DNA of 64,000 bases from UBA12087 sp964370815 (GTDB taxonomy: Bacteria > Chloroflexota > Anaerolineae > Anaerolineales > Villigracilaceae), in contig CAYJKQ010000004.1 in NCBI GenBank assembly GCA_964370815.1, forward strand, positions 176,597-240,596, in the 5' to 3' direction. Under the pieces are notes generated by a model. That model was given only the letters and a program-made list of their open reading frames with translations. It did no database searches and was not told where the DNA came from. Shown here piece after piece: positions 53,220 through 62,684 of the stretch (position 1 is its first letter; each line of letters opens with the position of its first letter). Both the position numbers and the translations under genes were made by a program.

Positions 53220-55982
53220 CCACAATGTCCAAATAAATCCGCACAACCAACCCAGTCCTGCCATTAAAAATACTAATTCTACGATTGCAATAAGACCGGA
53301 TGATTGAATCCAGATTCGTCCAGCGGGGATTCCAAGCACCAAATAATTATATGCTCCCAAACCGCTTAACAAGATACATAATACCCACCGAGTACCCCAA
53401 CGAATTGAATAATATCGTCCTCCGAGAGAGAACGCCAACCAACTCATCCCACTTATTACTATAACCATTATGAACCAACCTGCAAGCCCCGGATACCCGG
53501 ATTCAATTGAAGTAAGCGTTTCAGGTTGTGGAGTAGGAGTCTGAACAACGATACTAGTTGCTTCTTGAGAAGCTTGTGTCGGAGGTACTACAGTCACACT
53601 AATTCCATCTGAGCTAATATCCAGCTGCATAACCACTGATGGAACTGAGGGTTCAACGATTGCTCGAATTTCCACTAACCCTGGTTGATTTATACTGAAT
53701 ACAGTCCTCGCAACTCCTTGGACAGTGACAGTATCCACAATTTGCAAGATTTTTCCTTCAAGGTTTGAAGTTAACGTAAAGCGAACACCAGTACCATCAG
53801 GTACCTGTCGATTATTGTGATCAAGTATGATACCCGTTCTAATAGGAATTGTATCTCCAACTTTAAATAATGGCGTTGCAGTAGCTTCAGATGTTGCTTC
53901 TGGTGTAAATTCTGGATCAATAGGCAAATCCAAAGATAGGTCAATAATTTGGTCGGGGTTCGGTGCTGTTGCAGACAGAAGATCATACCCAATACCAGAA
54001 ACGGATACTGGTAATGACCCTACAGGATTCAGTTCCTGAAATAACAAGCGTGCAGCAACTTCGACAAAAGGCAATGATTTACTGTACAAACCATAATAGG
54101 CTGTTAATTTAGAAATATCTGTCGCATCCAAGAAATAGGGGGCATTAAATGCAAACAAGATAACCTTTTTATTTCGCAATAAATCCTGTCTCTCAGAAAA
54201 GAACCTTCGCAAGGTGTCCAACAATGATTGATCTGGTGCCGAATCCAACAAACTAATAATCACCCAGTCTGCAATATTTAATTCTAATTCCAAGACTGGG
54301 TTACCTTCTCCGCCCTGTAATATTAATTTCAGGTCGTCGAACGAGTAAGGTAATAATGAACTTCGTTTAACCAAACCACCTGCTTGTGGACCATATAGGC
54401 GATAAATAGCGTCAGGCAAGGATTCTTTACTAAACGCAAGATTCTCAGGACATAATTTACATTGGCTTTCAAGACGTGTATCTGTCAGAAACAAAATCCG
54501 GTCATTTACACCAGGTGGTGAGGGAACAAGAGAATCCAATTCAATAGCATCCGGGCTGATCAACGTGGCTGATTGACGTGCTACCTCAAAAGTTACAGCT
54601 TGTGAGATACCAATATTGCTTGAGTCAAATAAGGGAAGAACTTTGCTAAAAGTAAAATCATCATAAATCCGAAATTTCATTGTCAGGATTCGCTTCACCG
54701 ATTCATCCACACGTTGTGCAAAGGCAGCGTCTTCGTTGTATTTTTGCGTAAAGAATTCAAGTGATTGCACAATTGATTCGTAATTATCGATAGCATCACT
54801 GGAAACAATGTTCCCTACAAATAACAAGTCATTTCCAGCCAATAAAGCATCACGTGCCACAATACGTGCAGAAAACGATTGGTTGGCAGGATCATAAAAT
54901 CGCCGAACAGCCTCACTTCCCAGGTCGTCACTCACAATCAATCCTCCATTTTCATGCCATGAAGCAAAAGGAGTAAGTGCAAGTATTTGAGAAAGCGCTT
55001 GAGGATCAAAGCTAACTGGTCGGGTCGTTGTTCTAATATTTCCCTGGAAACCCTGATACCTGATATGTGATACCAATAAACCATCTGTTGTGTTGCTCGT
55101 ACCAGGGTTATCTTCAGTTACTTCAAAAAAAGGTGCCAACTCTATTTGTTTTAATTGCTCTAATGATTTACGAACTGTGGGAACTTCTTCATTCGAAGAT
55201 CTATCAGTACTTCCTCTTCCGGGAAAGTGTTTGGCAATTATTGCCAGACGCCCATTGCTTCCATCATGCATCCCGGAGATATACTCCTGCCCCATCTTTG
55301 CAACCCAATAAGGGTCTCCACCAAAAGATCTGGCGCCCAACCCACCTCCCCCAGCTGTTCCAGATGTAACTAGTACGTCCAGGGAAGGTCCAAGGAATAG
55401 ATTAAAACCAATTTGTGAAAGCTCTTGCCCTGCAACTTCACCAACCTGCCTGGATAGATCTGGTTGCCAGGTTGCACCTATTGCCAATAAATCTGGTAGA
55501 GGCGTCAGACCATTTAATATTTGGTCATAGGGATATCCATCCCCTTCTTGAGATATCCCAACAAATAAAGGAACATAATTTCCTTCCGTCCTTGAATTGG
55601 TAGTGAGATCAATAATATTCCCCTGAGATTTTTGCCACTCCAAGGTCTGTAGATCTGATATTAAATTATGAGTATTTGCAATCGTATCAGGTGCAGCTGT
55701 AAAGTTATCGTTTGCATTTTGTAGAACCACTCCTCCAACATTGTAATTAACGATTAGATCAAATATTTGAGTTGTTCCATCCACTGAAGATCCATTGAAT
55801 TGCACCAAAAATAATTGACCCACCTTCTCCTCGGGAGTCATTTTATCCAGAAGAAGTTGTGCTCGCATTGCAGGTAATTCCGCCTGATTATCATTCGACG
55901 CAAAACCATTTAATATTGGGGGAAAAAATGATATTAGAATATTAACAAGAATTAAGAAGGTCAGGATTCGTTTTGAGCTCAT
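53181..55982 (-). CDS. GH3-like (NagZ-related) membrane-anchored envelope protein
   Basis: A 933-residue protein with an N-terminal signal peptide (to about residue 28), a GH3 catalytic-like domain (about 35-460), a second domain (about 470-690), a low-complexity stretch (TPEATSEATATP), an Ig-like region and three C-terminal membrane helices. MTPEEKVGQLFLVQF and the nucleophile-bearing LIVSDDLG match beta-N-acetylhexosaminidases. However, the loop that normally reads K-H-F-P-G-H-G ... D-S-H is K-H-F-P-G-R-G ... S-S-N, so the acid/base Asp-His dyad appears lost. Activity is doubtful; it may bind glycan. It overlaps the upstream dehydratase gene by 4 bp. Confidence 0.85.
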   Translation of the reverse strand: MSSKRILTFLILVNILISFFPPILNGFASNDNQAELPAMRAQLLLDKMTPEEKVGQLFLVQFNGSSVDGTTQIFDLIVNYNVGGVVLQNANDNFTAAPDTIANTHNLISDLQTLEWQKSQGNIIDLTTNSRTEGNYVPLFVGISQEGDGYPYDQILNGLTPLPDLLAIGATWQPDLSRQVGEVAGQELSQIGFNLFLGPSLDVLVTSGTAGGGGLGARSFGGDPYWVAKMGQEYISGMHDGSNGRLAIIAKHFPGRGSTDRSSNEEVPTVRKSLEQLKQIELAPFFEVTEDNPGTSNTTDGLLVSHIRYQGFQGNIRTTTRPVSFDPQALSQILALTPFASWHENGGLIVSDDLGSEAVRRFYDPANQSFSARIVARDALLAGNDLLFVGNIVSSDAIDNYESIVQSLEFFTQKYNEDAAFAQRVDESVKRILTMKFRIYDDFTFSKVLPLFDSSNIGISQAVTFEVARQSATLISPDAIELDSLVPSPPGVNDRILFLTDTRLESQCKLCPENLAFSKESLPDAIYRLYGPQAGGLVKRSSLLPYSFDDLKLILQGGEGNPVLELELNIADWVIISLLDSAPDQSLLDTLRRFFSERQDLLRNKKVILFAFNAPYFLDATDISKLTAYYGLYSKSLPFVEVAARLLFQELNPVGSLPVSVSGIGYDLLSATAPNPDQIIDLSLDLPIDPEFTPEATSEATATPLFKVGDTIPIRTGIILDHNNRQVPDGTGVRFTLTSNLEGKILQIVDTVTVQGVARTVFSINQPGLVEIRAIVEPSVPSVVMQLDISSDGISVTVVPPTQASQEATSIVVQTPTPQPETLTSIESGYPGLAGWFIMVIVISGMSWLAFSLGGRYYSIRWGTRWVLCILLSGLGAYNYLVLGIPAGRIWIQSSGLIAIVELVFLMAGLGWLCGFIWTLWSMKQSGDQADKE

Positions 55983-56929
55983 ATTATTTCTTCATATTTT
56001 TGACATATTTGCGCATGCAATTCAGGTTGAATATTTCCACCAGAGATTATTACAATCGCAGATGATTTGATCTTACCTGTTAACAAAGCTGCCAAAGCGG
56101 TAGCAGATGATCCTTCGATAATCTCGTGGTATTTATGCCAGGCATAAGCAATCCCTTGGGCAATTTCTAATTCAGTAACTGTGATGATGTCGTCCACCAA
56201 GTTTTTTATCATAGGGAGGGTTATCGATCCAGATTGCATCGGACCGGAGAGCCCATCTGCCAAGGTTGGCAGATCCGACACGTTGGATTGCTTACCTTTG
56301 TGATAAAGCGAGTAGGTAAAAGCAGAAGCCTCGGGTTGGACCCCAATTAAACGATGATGCTTATTGAAATGCCGAATAACTGCTCCAATACCGGAAATTA
56401 ACCCTCCTCCACCGACGGGTGTTATCCATGTATATTCCTGTTCATCAGCTATTTCCTGAATTAGTTCCAATCCTATCGTTCCCTGACCAGCTATGATCTG
56501 CCCATCGTTATATGGAGAGATATAAGTTGCATTATTTTTGCTGGCGTAATCTAAAGCTGCCTGCTCTACGAGACCATAGCCCCCCTTTACAGTGCGAACC
56601 TCTGCCCCCAGTTTACGCATTGCATCAACCTTGGTTGGAACAGCTTGATCTGAAGCGAATACCAGAATCGGTGCGCCGACAATTCTTCCACTGAACGCAA
56701 CTCCCTGCCCATGATTTCCTGCTGAAGCGGTCACCAACCCCTGCTTTTGTTCCCAGGTTTCAAGACTTAATACTTTGTTGAGAGCCCCACGAACTTTAAA
56801 AGATCCGGTAATCTGTTTATTTTCCCACTTTAAAAAGATATTTAATTCATCGTCATATGTGACTGGAGTCCGGATTGTCTGGTCTTTGATTCGTTCCGCA
56901 GCCTTGTATACCCATTCAATTGGGATCAT
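55979..56929 (-). CDS. Threonine/serine dehydratase (PLP), without regulatory domain
   Basis: Deaminates threonine or serine to a 2-oxo acid. PLP-binding Lys45 is in GSFKVRGA, followed by SAGNHGQGVAFSG and the glycine loop PVGGGGLISGIG. At 316 residues it lacks the C-terminal ACT domain of biosynthetic IlvA, so it resembles catabolic TdcB or serine racemase-type enzymes. ATGA overlaps on both sides tie it to the phosphodiesterase and GH3 genes. Confidence 0.9.
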   Translation of the reverse strand: MIPIEWVYKAAERIKDQTIRTPVTYDDELNIFLKWENKQITGSFKVRGALNKVLSLETWEQKQGLVTASAGNHGQGVAFSGRIVGAPILVFASDQAVPTKVDAMRKLGAEVRTVKGGYGLVEQAALDYASKNNATYISPYNDGQIIAGQGTIGLELIQEIADEQEYTWITPVGGGGLISGIGAVIRHFNKHHRLIGVQPEASAFTYSLYHKGKQSNVSDLPTLADGLSGPMQSGSITLPMIKNLVDDIITVTELEIAQGIAYAWHKYHEIIEGSSATALAALLTGKIKSSAIVIISGGNIQPELHAQICQKYEEII

Positions 56930-57675
56930 CTGTGTTGTCCAATAATTCGGCGGAGCATACCCGGGTCATCTGTAAAAATACCATCTACTTTCAAATTAAG
57001 CATATGGTTCATGTTTTCTTCACCGTTTACCGTCCATACATGTATTCGTTTTCCTGCTGCGTGAAGATCAGAGACAAGACCCTCGTCAACTTCTGTAAAG
57101 TAAGGGTGTAACGCTTGATATTTTCTTTTCCAACCATATTTCCGATGAAAATAACCCATCCACCCTGGAAACGCCAGCAATCCACACGGCACTTCAGGAA
57201 GTAGCCTCTGTGAAATATTGAGATTTTTCGCCAAGAATGAGGAAAAAATTATATGCTCTTCTAATTTGAAGAATTTCACAAGTTTAACAACTTCTTTTAC
57301 TAATCCATCAAATGGTGTTGAATAGTTCGTTAATTCAACATTCATCAGAATTCGTTTGCCAAAAAGTTCAAAGACATCAATCAGTGAAGGGATTTTTTCA
57401 CCTACAAATTTCTTTGAGAATTTTAACCCGGCATCTAATTCTTGTAATGCACTCAAGGGGATATTCGATACTTTTCCGGTCCCGTTAGTGGTTCGATCTA
57501 CGGTTGAATCATGAATAACCACAACTTGATTATCCGAACTAAGCTTTACGTCAAACTCTATGGCATCTGCTTGATGGTTAATTGCCAATTCGAATGCAGC
57601 CAGCGTATTTTCCGGTGCTTGCGCAGATGCGCCTCTATGTCCGATGATGAGAGGTTTTGGCCAACCATTTAGCAT
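56926..57675 (-). CDS. Glycerophosphodiester phosphodiesterase (GDPD family)
   Basis: Hydrolyses glycerophosphodiesters to glycerol-3-phosphate and an alcohol. The catalytic start IGHRGASAQAPENTLAAF has the first His and Arg; EFDVKLS gives the metal-binding acidic pair and VVIHDSTVDRTTNGTG the second His. The end is KVDGIFTDDP. It has 249 residues and no signal peptide, so it is cytoplasmic. Its ATG directly follows the AAA+ stop. Confidence 0.93.
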   Translation of the reverse strand: MLNGWPKPLIIGHRGASAQAPENTLAAFELAINHQADAIEFDVKLSSDNQVVVIHDSTVDRTTNGTGKVSNIPLSALQELDAGLKFSKKFVGEKIPSLIDVFELFGKRILMNVELTNYSTPFDGLVKEVVKLVKFFKLEEHIIFSSFLAKNLNISQRLLPEVPCGLLAFPGWMGYFHRKYGWKRKYQALHPYFTEVDEGLVSDLHAAGKRIHVWTVNGEENMNHMLNLKVDGIFTDDPGMLRRIIGQHR

Positions 57676-59007
57676 TTAAAACTCCACAAAATATGATTGA
57701 GCAGCCCTGTCAATTAATTCCTTATTCATAACTGGTTCGGTTGACATGTAATGAGCAATATCCAATATCTGATCACACAAATCTCTTGGATGAGATGCCC
57801 TCAGTTTTCGATTCCGTTTAATATACCATTCCTGTATTAAATAGGCTAAACCCTGATCATCATAGGTTATCCCTTTCTGTTGTGCAACCCTTTGAAATAT
57901 TTCACGATATTCTTCAAACGACGGGTCTCCTATTTCAATTTTGTGACGTAGCCGCCTTAAGAATGCTTCATCCACCAGATCGCGAGGTGGCAGGTTTGTT
58001 GAGAATACTACTAAAACATCGAATGGAATTTCCACTTTTCTTCCTGTATGCAAGGTTAAGAAATCCACCCGATTTTCCAGTGGAACGATCCAACGATTAA
58101 GGAGATCGCGAGGTCGAACCTGCTGACGACCAAAATCATCAATTAAAAGTATCCCTCCGTTCGCTTTAACTTGAAATGGAGCTTCATAATATTTATTGGT
58201 GTCATCAAAGACCAGATCCAAGCCTTCGAGCGTCAATTCGCCTCCCACTACAACAAATGGTCTTCTGATCTTGATCCAACGAGGATCCCGCCGAACACTG
58301 ACCCGCGGAGATCCTGTCTCATTCGAACCTGGCTCATCTTCTGGTGCACGTTGGTGGTTAACTGAATCAAATAATTTTACAACCTGACCATCCAGGTACA
58401 ATGCATAAGGGACATACATGGTTTGGCTTAATACCATATTCCCAAATGCCCTGGCAATACTTGTTTTCCCATTTCCAGGAGGTCCATAAAGAAAGATCGA
58501 GGTTCCCGAGTTTAATGCAGGACCCAAGCTTTGAAAAGTGGCTTCTGATAGTATTAAATGTGATAAAAGTTGCCTCATTGTCCGTGAAGTAACCATGATG
58601 CGCTCACGACTTTGCTGGAGAATTGATTCGTTATAGGTTTCGACAGGCACAGGTGCAGCGCCAGCATATTGGCTGCGATCCAGAGCTTCTCGAGCCCGGA
58701 TCATTCCTGCGCTTGTTATTGCGTATTGATATGATCCATCTCCCTGTCCCATTTGGGATGGCTTTACTTCTATCAATTTCTCACGCTTCAACGCTTCAAG
58801 GATCTGATCAACCACCCCGGATAAAGGAAGCGCCAATTCCTCGGCAACTTTTAATCCAGTCATATACCCTTGGAAATACATTATTTTCAAGGCAAGATCC
58901 TGCAACCAGAGGGCAGAAAGTCCTGTATCTTCCAATTTATTGATGGGTGGCGGAAGAAAAGGCATATTATTCGAAGGTGATTGATTGTCGGTAATCGGTA
59001 TGGACAT
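57676..59007 (-). CDS. AAA+ ATPase with N-terminal winged-helix-like domain
   Basis: A 443-residue ATPase. Residues ~28-115 look like a winged helix (MTGLKVAEELALPLSGVVDQILEAL, then YQYAITSAG). Walker A is GPPGNGKT at 175-182. Walker B reads ILLIDDFG, with Asp where most AAA+ proteins have Glu. VVFSTNLPPRDLVDEAFLRRL holds sensor 1 and the arginine finger region. The function is unknown; I recall similar proteins in Chloroflexota. GGAGGAGGG precedes the ATG, and a TATAAT lies at 59040-59045 on the same strand. It leads the four-gene operon. Confidence 0.8.
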   Translation of the reverse strand: MSIPITDNQSPSNNMPFLPPPINKLEDTGLSALWLQDLALKIMYFQGYMTGLKVAEELALPLSGVVDQILEALKREKLIEVKPSQMGQGDGSYQYAITSAGMIRAREALDRSQYAGAAPVPVETYNESILQQSRERIMVTSRTMRQLLSHLILSEATFQSLGPALNSGTSIFLYGPPGNGKTSIARAFGNMVLSQTMYVPYALYLDGQVVKLFDSVNHQRAPEDEPGSNETGSPRVSVRRDPRWIKIRRPFVVVGGELTLEGLDLVFDDTNKYYEAPFQVKANGGILLIDDFGRQQVRPRDLLNRWIVPLENRVDFLTLHTGRKVEIPFDVLVVFSTNLPPRDLVDEAFLRRLRHKIEIGDPSFEEYREIFQRVAQQKGITYDDQGLAYLIQEWYIKRNRKLRASHPRDLCDQILDIAHYMSTEPVMNKELIDRAAQSYFVEF

Positions 59008-59694
59008 ATTGCCCTCCTCCAGGGAGTCTCATGTCTTTAATTATAGCATGCTGCCGTCAAAATTTACTTTAATCCGAATTAAATAAGCATTGATTAATAA
59101 ACCTTAATTATTAAATCTTGAACTCTTATTGATGAAAGCCTTTATGATAGAAACTTGAGGGGATAATTCCAGTTTGTATCAAAGGTGATCCCATAAATAA
59201 TGCAAAAAGGTCGATTGATACGGGGATTCCTGATCAAATTGTGGTTGTCGATGATGGTCATCATTTATGACGAGCGTAATCATTTCGGAATTTATTCGAA
59301 TTGATTTATATCCAATTAATTATACGAATTAGTATTTTTTTTTAAAAAACGAAATTGCATTCTCACTGGGATAACAACTATCCAAGATAATTGAAACCGA
59401 TAGCAAATAATTCTTTGAGACTAAGAAAAAATAATAAATTTTTTCCGTTCATGATTTTGGAATATCTCAAATTTTCGAAAGTTGGTATTCTTAAAGAATT
59501 AACCCTAATTGTTATTATTAAGGATGCAAAGAAATACTCAGCTGGATAATCATTAAACCAACATGATTCTGTATGAGAATTGAAAATTAAAACTCTCACA
59601 AGGTTTCATTGCAATTTAGATTTAAATTAAATTCAGAATAAGAATTTTATCCTCCAGTCACTAAGTTGAATGTGACCAGGTGTTCAAAATTCTA
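59008..59694. other. 687-bp intergenic region, no intact gene
   Basis: Very AT-rich, between the divergent recJ stop side and the AAA+ start. All frames are broken by stops. A short translated segment near 59180-59265 (PDQIVVVDDGH) faintly recalls a family 2 glycosyltransferase, but it is too short to call. The AAA+ promoter (-10 at 59040-59045, minus strand) is the only element I can support. Confidence 0.55.
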
Positions 59695-61398
59695 TTATGA
59701 TCTTTCAGATGGTCTTATATCACGTACTTTTAGTTGTAAGTTTTTTCGCCCATTGAAATCATTTAATTCAAAAGTAAATAACAAATCTACAAATTCAGGC
59801 AATGAAGGTTGAAGCTTTCCCAATTGAAAAGCGATTGCATCAAAGTGTGAGTATCCATCTGTCACACTTAGCTTGAGGTGTTTTCCATCCCTTCCGACTG
59901 CCCGTGAGCTGGAAACACGTAATCCTTCACTGACAAATACAGGTTCCGGGTTTCCATAACCGGTTGGTTCAAACCAGGCTAATTGTTCCAATAATTTGAT
60001 ATCTAATTCAGAAAGGGAAACTCTACCATCTGCTGACAATGATGGAGACAATTCCATTCCAATCAGCTTCAGTTCGGCATAAGAAGTAAGTCTCTGTTTG
60101 AGTTCAAGAAGTTTGGAATTTTCTACAGTAAACCCGGCTGCTGCGGCATGTCCCCCATACCTGATTAATAAGTCTGCACATTTTTCCAATGCTTCCGTTA
60201 TATGAAACTCCGGGATACTCCGGCAAGATCCTCTGGTTGTTTCTTCGCCTTTACTCGCCACGATAACAGGCCGATAGAATATTTCCGAAAGTCGGGAAGC
60301 AGCCAATCCAACCACACCGGGATTAAAATCCGGGTCAACTGCAAATAGTAAGAACGCATCCGGATTATCATCAAGTACCAATTTCTCGGCTTGTGCCTGC
60401 ATTGTCCTGGTTACTTGTTGTCTATCATTATTTTGAATTTCAAGTTTTTGCGCCAATTGACCAGCTTCAAAGACATCTGTTGTACTCAGTAGATTATATG
60501 CTGCCAAGGCTGATTCCAGCCTACCGGCGGCATTCAAACGCGGTCCAAGTCCAAAACCGATATTACCTGCATTTAAATTTCGTAGGTCCAAACCTGCAAC
60601 AGCCGCAAGTGAAAAAATACCTTGTCTTTTGGTCTGCCTTAACTGATTAAGTCCCCGCCTCACCAGACTGCGATTTTCTCCAACAAGAGGTGCCAGGTCT
60701 GCGACCGTACCTAAAGCGACCAGATCAAGCAGATCATCCTTATTAAACCCATTGTCAGGCATACGGTCCATCAATGCCTCTGCAATTTTGAAAGCTACTC
60801 CCACTCCAGCAAGATCTTTATCTGGATAGAGATCACCTGATTGTTTAGGATTAATAATTGCATAAGCCCGAGGTAATTCCTCGCCAGGATGATGGTGGTC
60901 CGAAACGATCAAATCAAGCTCCAGGTTGTTCCCGTATTCAATTTCATCCAGCGAACGAATACCACAATCGACAGTTACCACAATTTTGACGCCTTCAGCT
61001 TTAATGGCATCTAATGCCTCAATATTTAGACCATAACCCTCATCAAAACGATTGGGAATATATTCATGAACAATAGCTCCGATGGATTTGAGTAATTGCA
61101 CCAACAATACTGTTGCTGTAACTCCATCAACATCATAATCGCCGTAGATTACAATAGGTTCCTGATTGAGGATTGCATTTTCCAAACGGTCTATCACTTT
61201 CTCCATACCATGCAACTGCCAGGGTGAAGTATCAAATGCAACAGAAGCTTTGAGAAATTTTCGGGCAGCTTCATCGGATGCATATCCTCTGTTAAATAAT
61301 AATTGCCTGATAATTGGGGGAAATGCCTTGAGTGCTTCTTCAGCCTCAGGAGTAATGCGGGGTTCTATCTGCCACCGTTTCGAATGATCCATGGTCAA
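59695..61398 (-). CDS. recJ: Single-stranded-DNA-specific exonuclease RecJ
   Basis: 5'-3' exonuclease of recombination and repair. DHH-family metal motifs are visible: YGDYDVDGVTATVLLVQLL, DCGIRS, SDHHHPGEELPRA, and GLGPRLNAAGRLESA. The DHHA1 part has RYGGHAAAAGFTVE and the OB-fold follows. At 567 residues it is of standard length. The frame starts with a TTG two codons before an ATG; GGGAG upstream could serve either. Confidence 0.95.
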   Translation of the reverse strand: MTMDHSKRWQIEPRITPEAEEALKAFPPIIRQLLFNRGYASDEAARKFLKASVAFDTSPWQLHGMEKVIDRLENAILNQEPIVIYGDYDVDGVTATVLLVQLLKSIGAIVHEYIPNRFDEGYGLNIEALDAIKAEGVKIVVTVDCGIRSLDEIEYGNNLELDLIVSDHHHPGEELPRAYAIINPKQSGDLYPDKDLAGVGVAFKIAEALMDRMPDNGFNKDDLLDLVALGTVADLAPLVGENRSLVRRGLNQLRQTKRQGIFSLAAVAGLDLRNLNAGNIGFGLGPRLNAAGRLESALAAYNLLSTTDVFEAGQLAQKLEIQNNDRQQVTRTMQAQAEKLVLDDNPDAFLLFAVDPDFNPGVVGLAASRLSEIFYRPVIVASKGEETTRGSCRSIPEFHITEALEKCADLLIRYGGHAAAAGFTVENSKLLELKQRLTSYAELKLIGMELSPSLSADGRVSLSELDIKLLEQLAWFEPTGYGNPEPVFVSEGLRVSSSRAVGRDGKHLKLSVTDGYSHFDAIAFQLGKLQPSLPEFVDLLFTFELNDFNGRKNLQLKVRDIRPSERS

Positions 61399-61532
61399 TG
61401 TTTTTTCTCTCCCTGAAGATTTTATAAGCTAAAGTATAGTCGCTGATGAAAGACATAGCAAGGTAACACTGTTTTTCCATCAATCGCAGAAAGAGAAAAT
61501 AATTTTGACTGTAAGGACCCATTTTCTAAGAC

Positions 61533-61538
61533 TATAAT
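61533..61538 (+). promoter_or_regulatory. -10 box, predicted leaderless start of tgt
   Basis: TATAAT ending 6 nt before the ATG. TTGACT lies at 61505-61510 with a 22-nt spacer, the same odd distance seen before the ROK kinase. Confidence 0.5.
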
Positions 61539-61544
61539 GGTATC

Positions 61545-62663
61545 ATGTTCGAATTCGATATCAAAGCAATAAATGGATCCTCCCGGGCAGGAGAATTTCA
61601 CACTCCACACGGTCTTTTATTAACACCTGTCTTTGCCCCTGTCGGTACCCAGGCAACAGTTAAAACTGTGACGCCAGCACAGTTAAAGGAACTTGGCTCC
61701 ACCTTAATTCTCTCCAATACATATCATCTTTACCTGCGCCCGGGTGACGAACTAATCGCAAAGCTTGGTGGATTACATGAATTCATGCATTGGCCACATC
61801 CGATCTTAACAGATTCTGGCGGGTATCAGGTTTTTTCCCTTGCCAATACCCGAAAAATCGATTCCGGAGGAGTTACTTTTAAGAGCCACATTGATGGATC
61901 CACGCATAGATTCACACCTGAAAAATCCATTCAGATCCAGGAGAATCTTGGAGCTGATATCATTATGGCCTTCGACGAATGTGCCGACCCGAATGATCCC
62001 GTCTACATTCGTACAGCTATGCAACGAACCCACGCCTGGGCTGAACGATGTTTAGTTGCCCATTCCCGGCAAGATCAAGCCTTATTTGGGATCCTTCAGG
62101 GAGGCGTTGATCTTAAACTTCGAGTTGAATCTGCAGATTTTTTCTCGTCTCTTCCCTTTCCAGGAATTGCCATCGGTGGTCTTTCTGTTGGCGAAACCAA
62201 ACAGGAAATGTACAATGTATTGGATACCATCAAATCACATTTACCTGTGAACAAACCACGTTATCTGATGGGTGTAGGTACACCAGAGGATCTCATCAAT
62301 GGGATCGCTCGAGGAGTTGATATTTTTGATTGTGTACTTCCAACAAGGCTCGCACGTCATCATTCTGCTTTTTCCAAACAGGGACGAATGAACATGATGA
62401 ATGCATCATTTGCATCAGATCCCAACCCTATAGATGACAACTGTCTTTGTTACACGTGTCAGACCTTTACGCGCGCTTATATTCGACATCTTGTGGTTGC
62501 GAATGAAATGTTGGCATCAACCCTACTCTCAATCCATAATTTACATACACTTGTTCATCTGGTAGAAGAAATAAGAGAAATGATTATTGGTGGAATTTTC
62601 GAAGAAAATATTCCTATGTTATTGGATAGGTGGAAAGAAAACGCCAATAAAGCAAATCCATAA
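61545..62663 (+). CDS. tgt: tRNA-guanine transglycosylase
   Basis: Exchanges guanine-34 for preQ1 in tRNAs with GUN anticodons, the step before QueA. Conserved parts include LSNTYHLYLRPG, ILTDSGGYQVFSL with a catalytic Asp, GILQGG, the nucleophile region VDIFDCVLPTRLARH, and the zinc site C-L-C-Y-T-C with a later His. Length 372 is typical. It has no ribosome site. uppP follows after 21 bp. Confidence 0.97.
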   Translation: MFEFDIKAINGSSRAGEFHTPHGLLLTPVFAPVGTQATVKTVTPAQLKELGSTLILSNTYHLYLRPGDELIAKLGGLHEFMHWPHPILTDSGGYQVFSLANTRKIDSGGVTFKSHIDGSTHRFTPEKSIQIQENLGADIIMAFDECADPNDPVYIRTAMQRTHAWAERCLVAHSRQDQALFGILQGGVDLKLRVESADFFSSLPFPGIAIGGLSVGETKQEMYNVLDTIKSHLPVNKPRYLMGVGTPEDLINGIARGVDIFDCVLPTRLARHHSAFSKQGRMNMMNASFASDPNPIDDNCLCYTCQTFTRAYIRHLVVANEMLASTLLSIHNLHTLVHLVEEIREMIIGGIFEENIPMLLDRWKENANKANP

Positions 62664-62684
62664 AATAATTTGGAGAATTAATAA

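Noticed and set aside
59180..59265. Possible family 2 glycosyltransferase fragment (PDQIVVVDDGH)
   Set aside because: Fewer than 30 codons, with stops close on both sides and no other GT2 motif; similarity could be chance.
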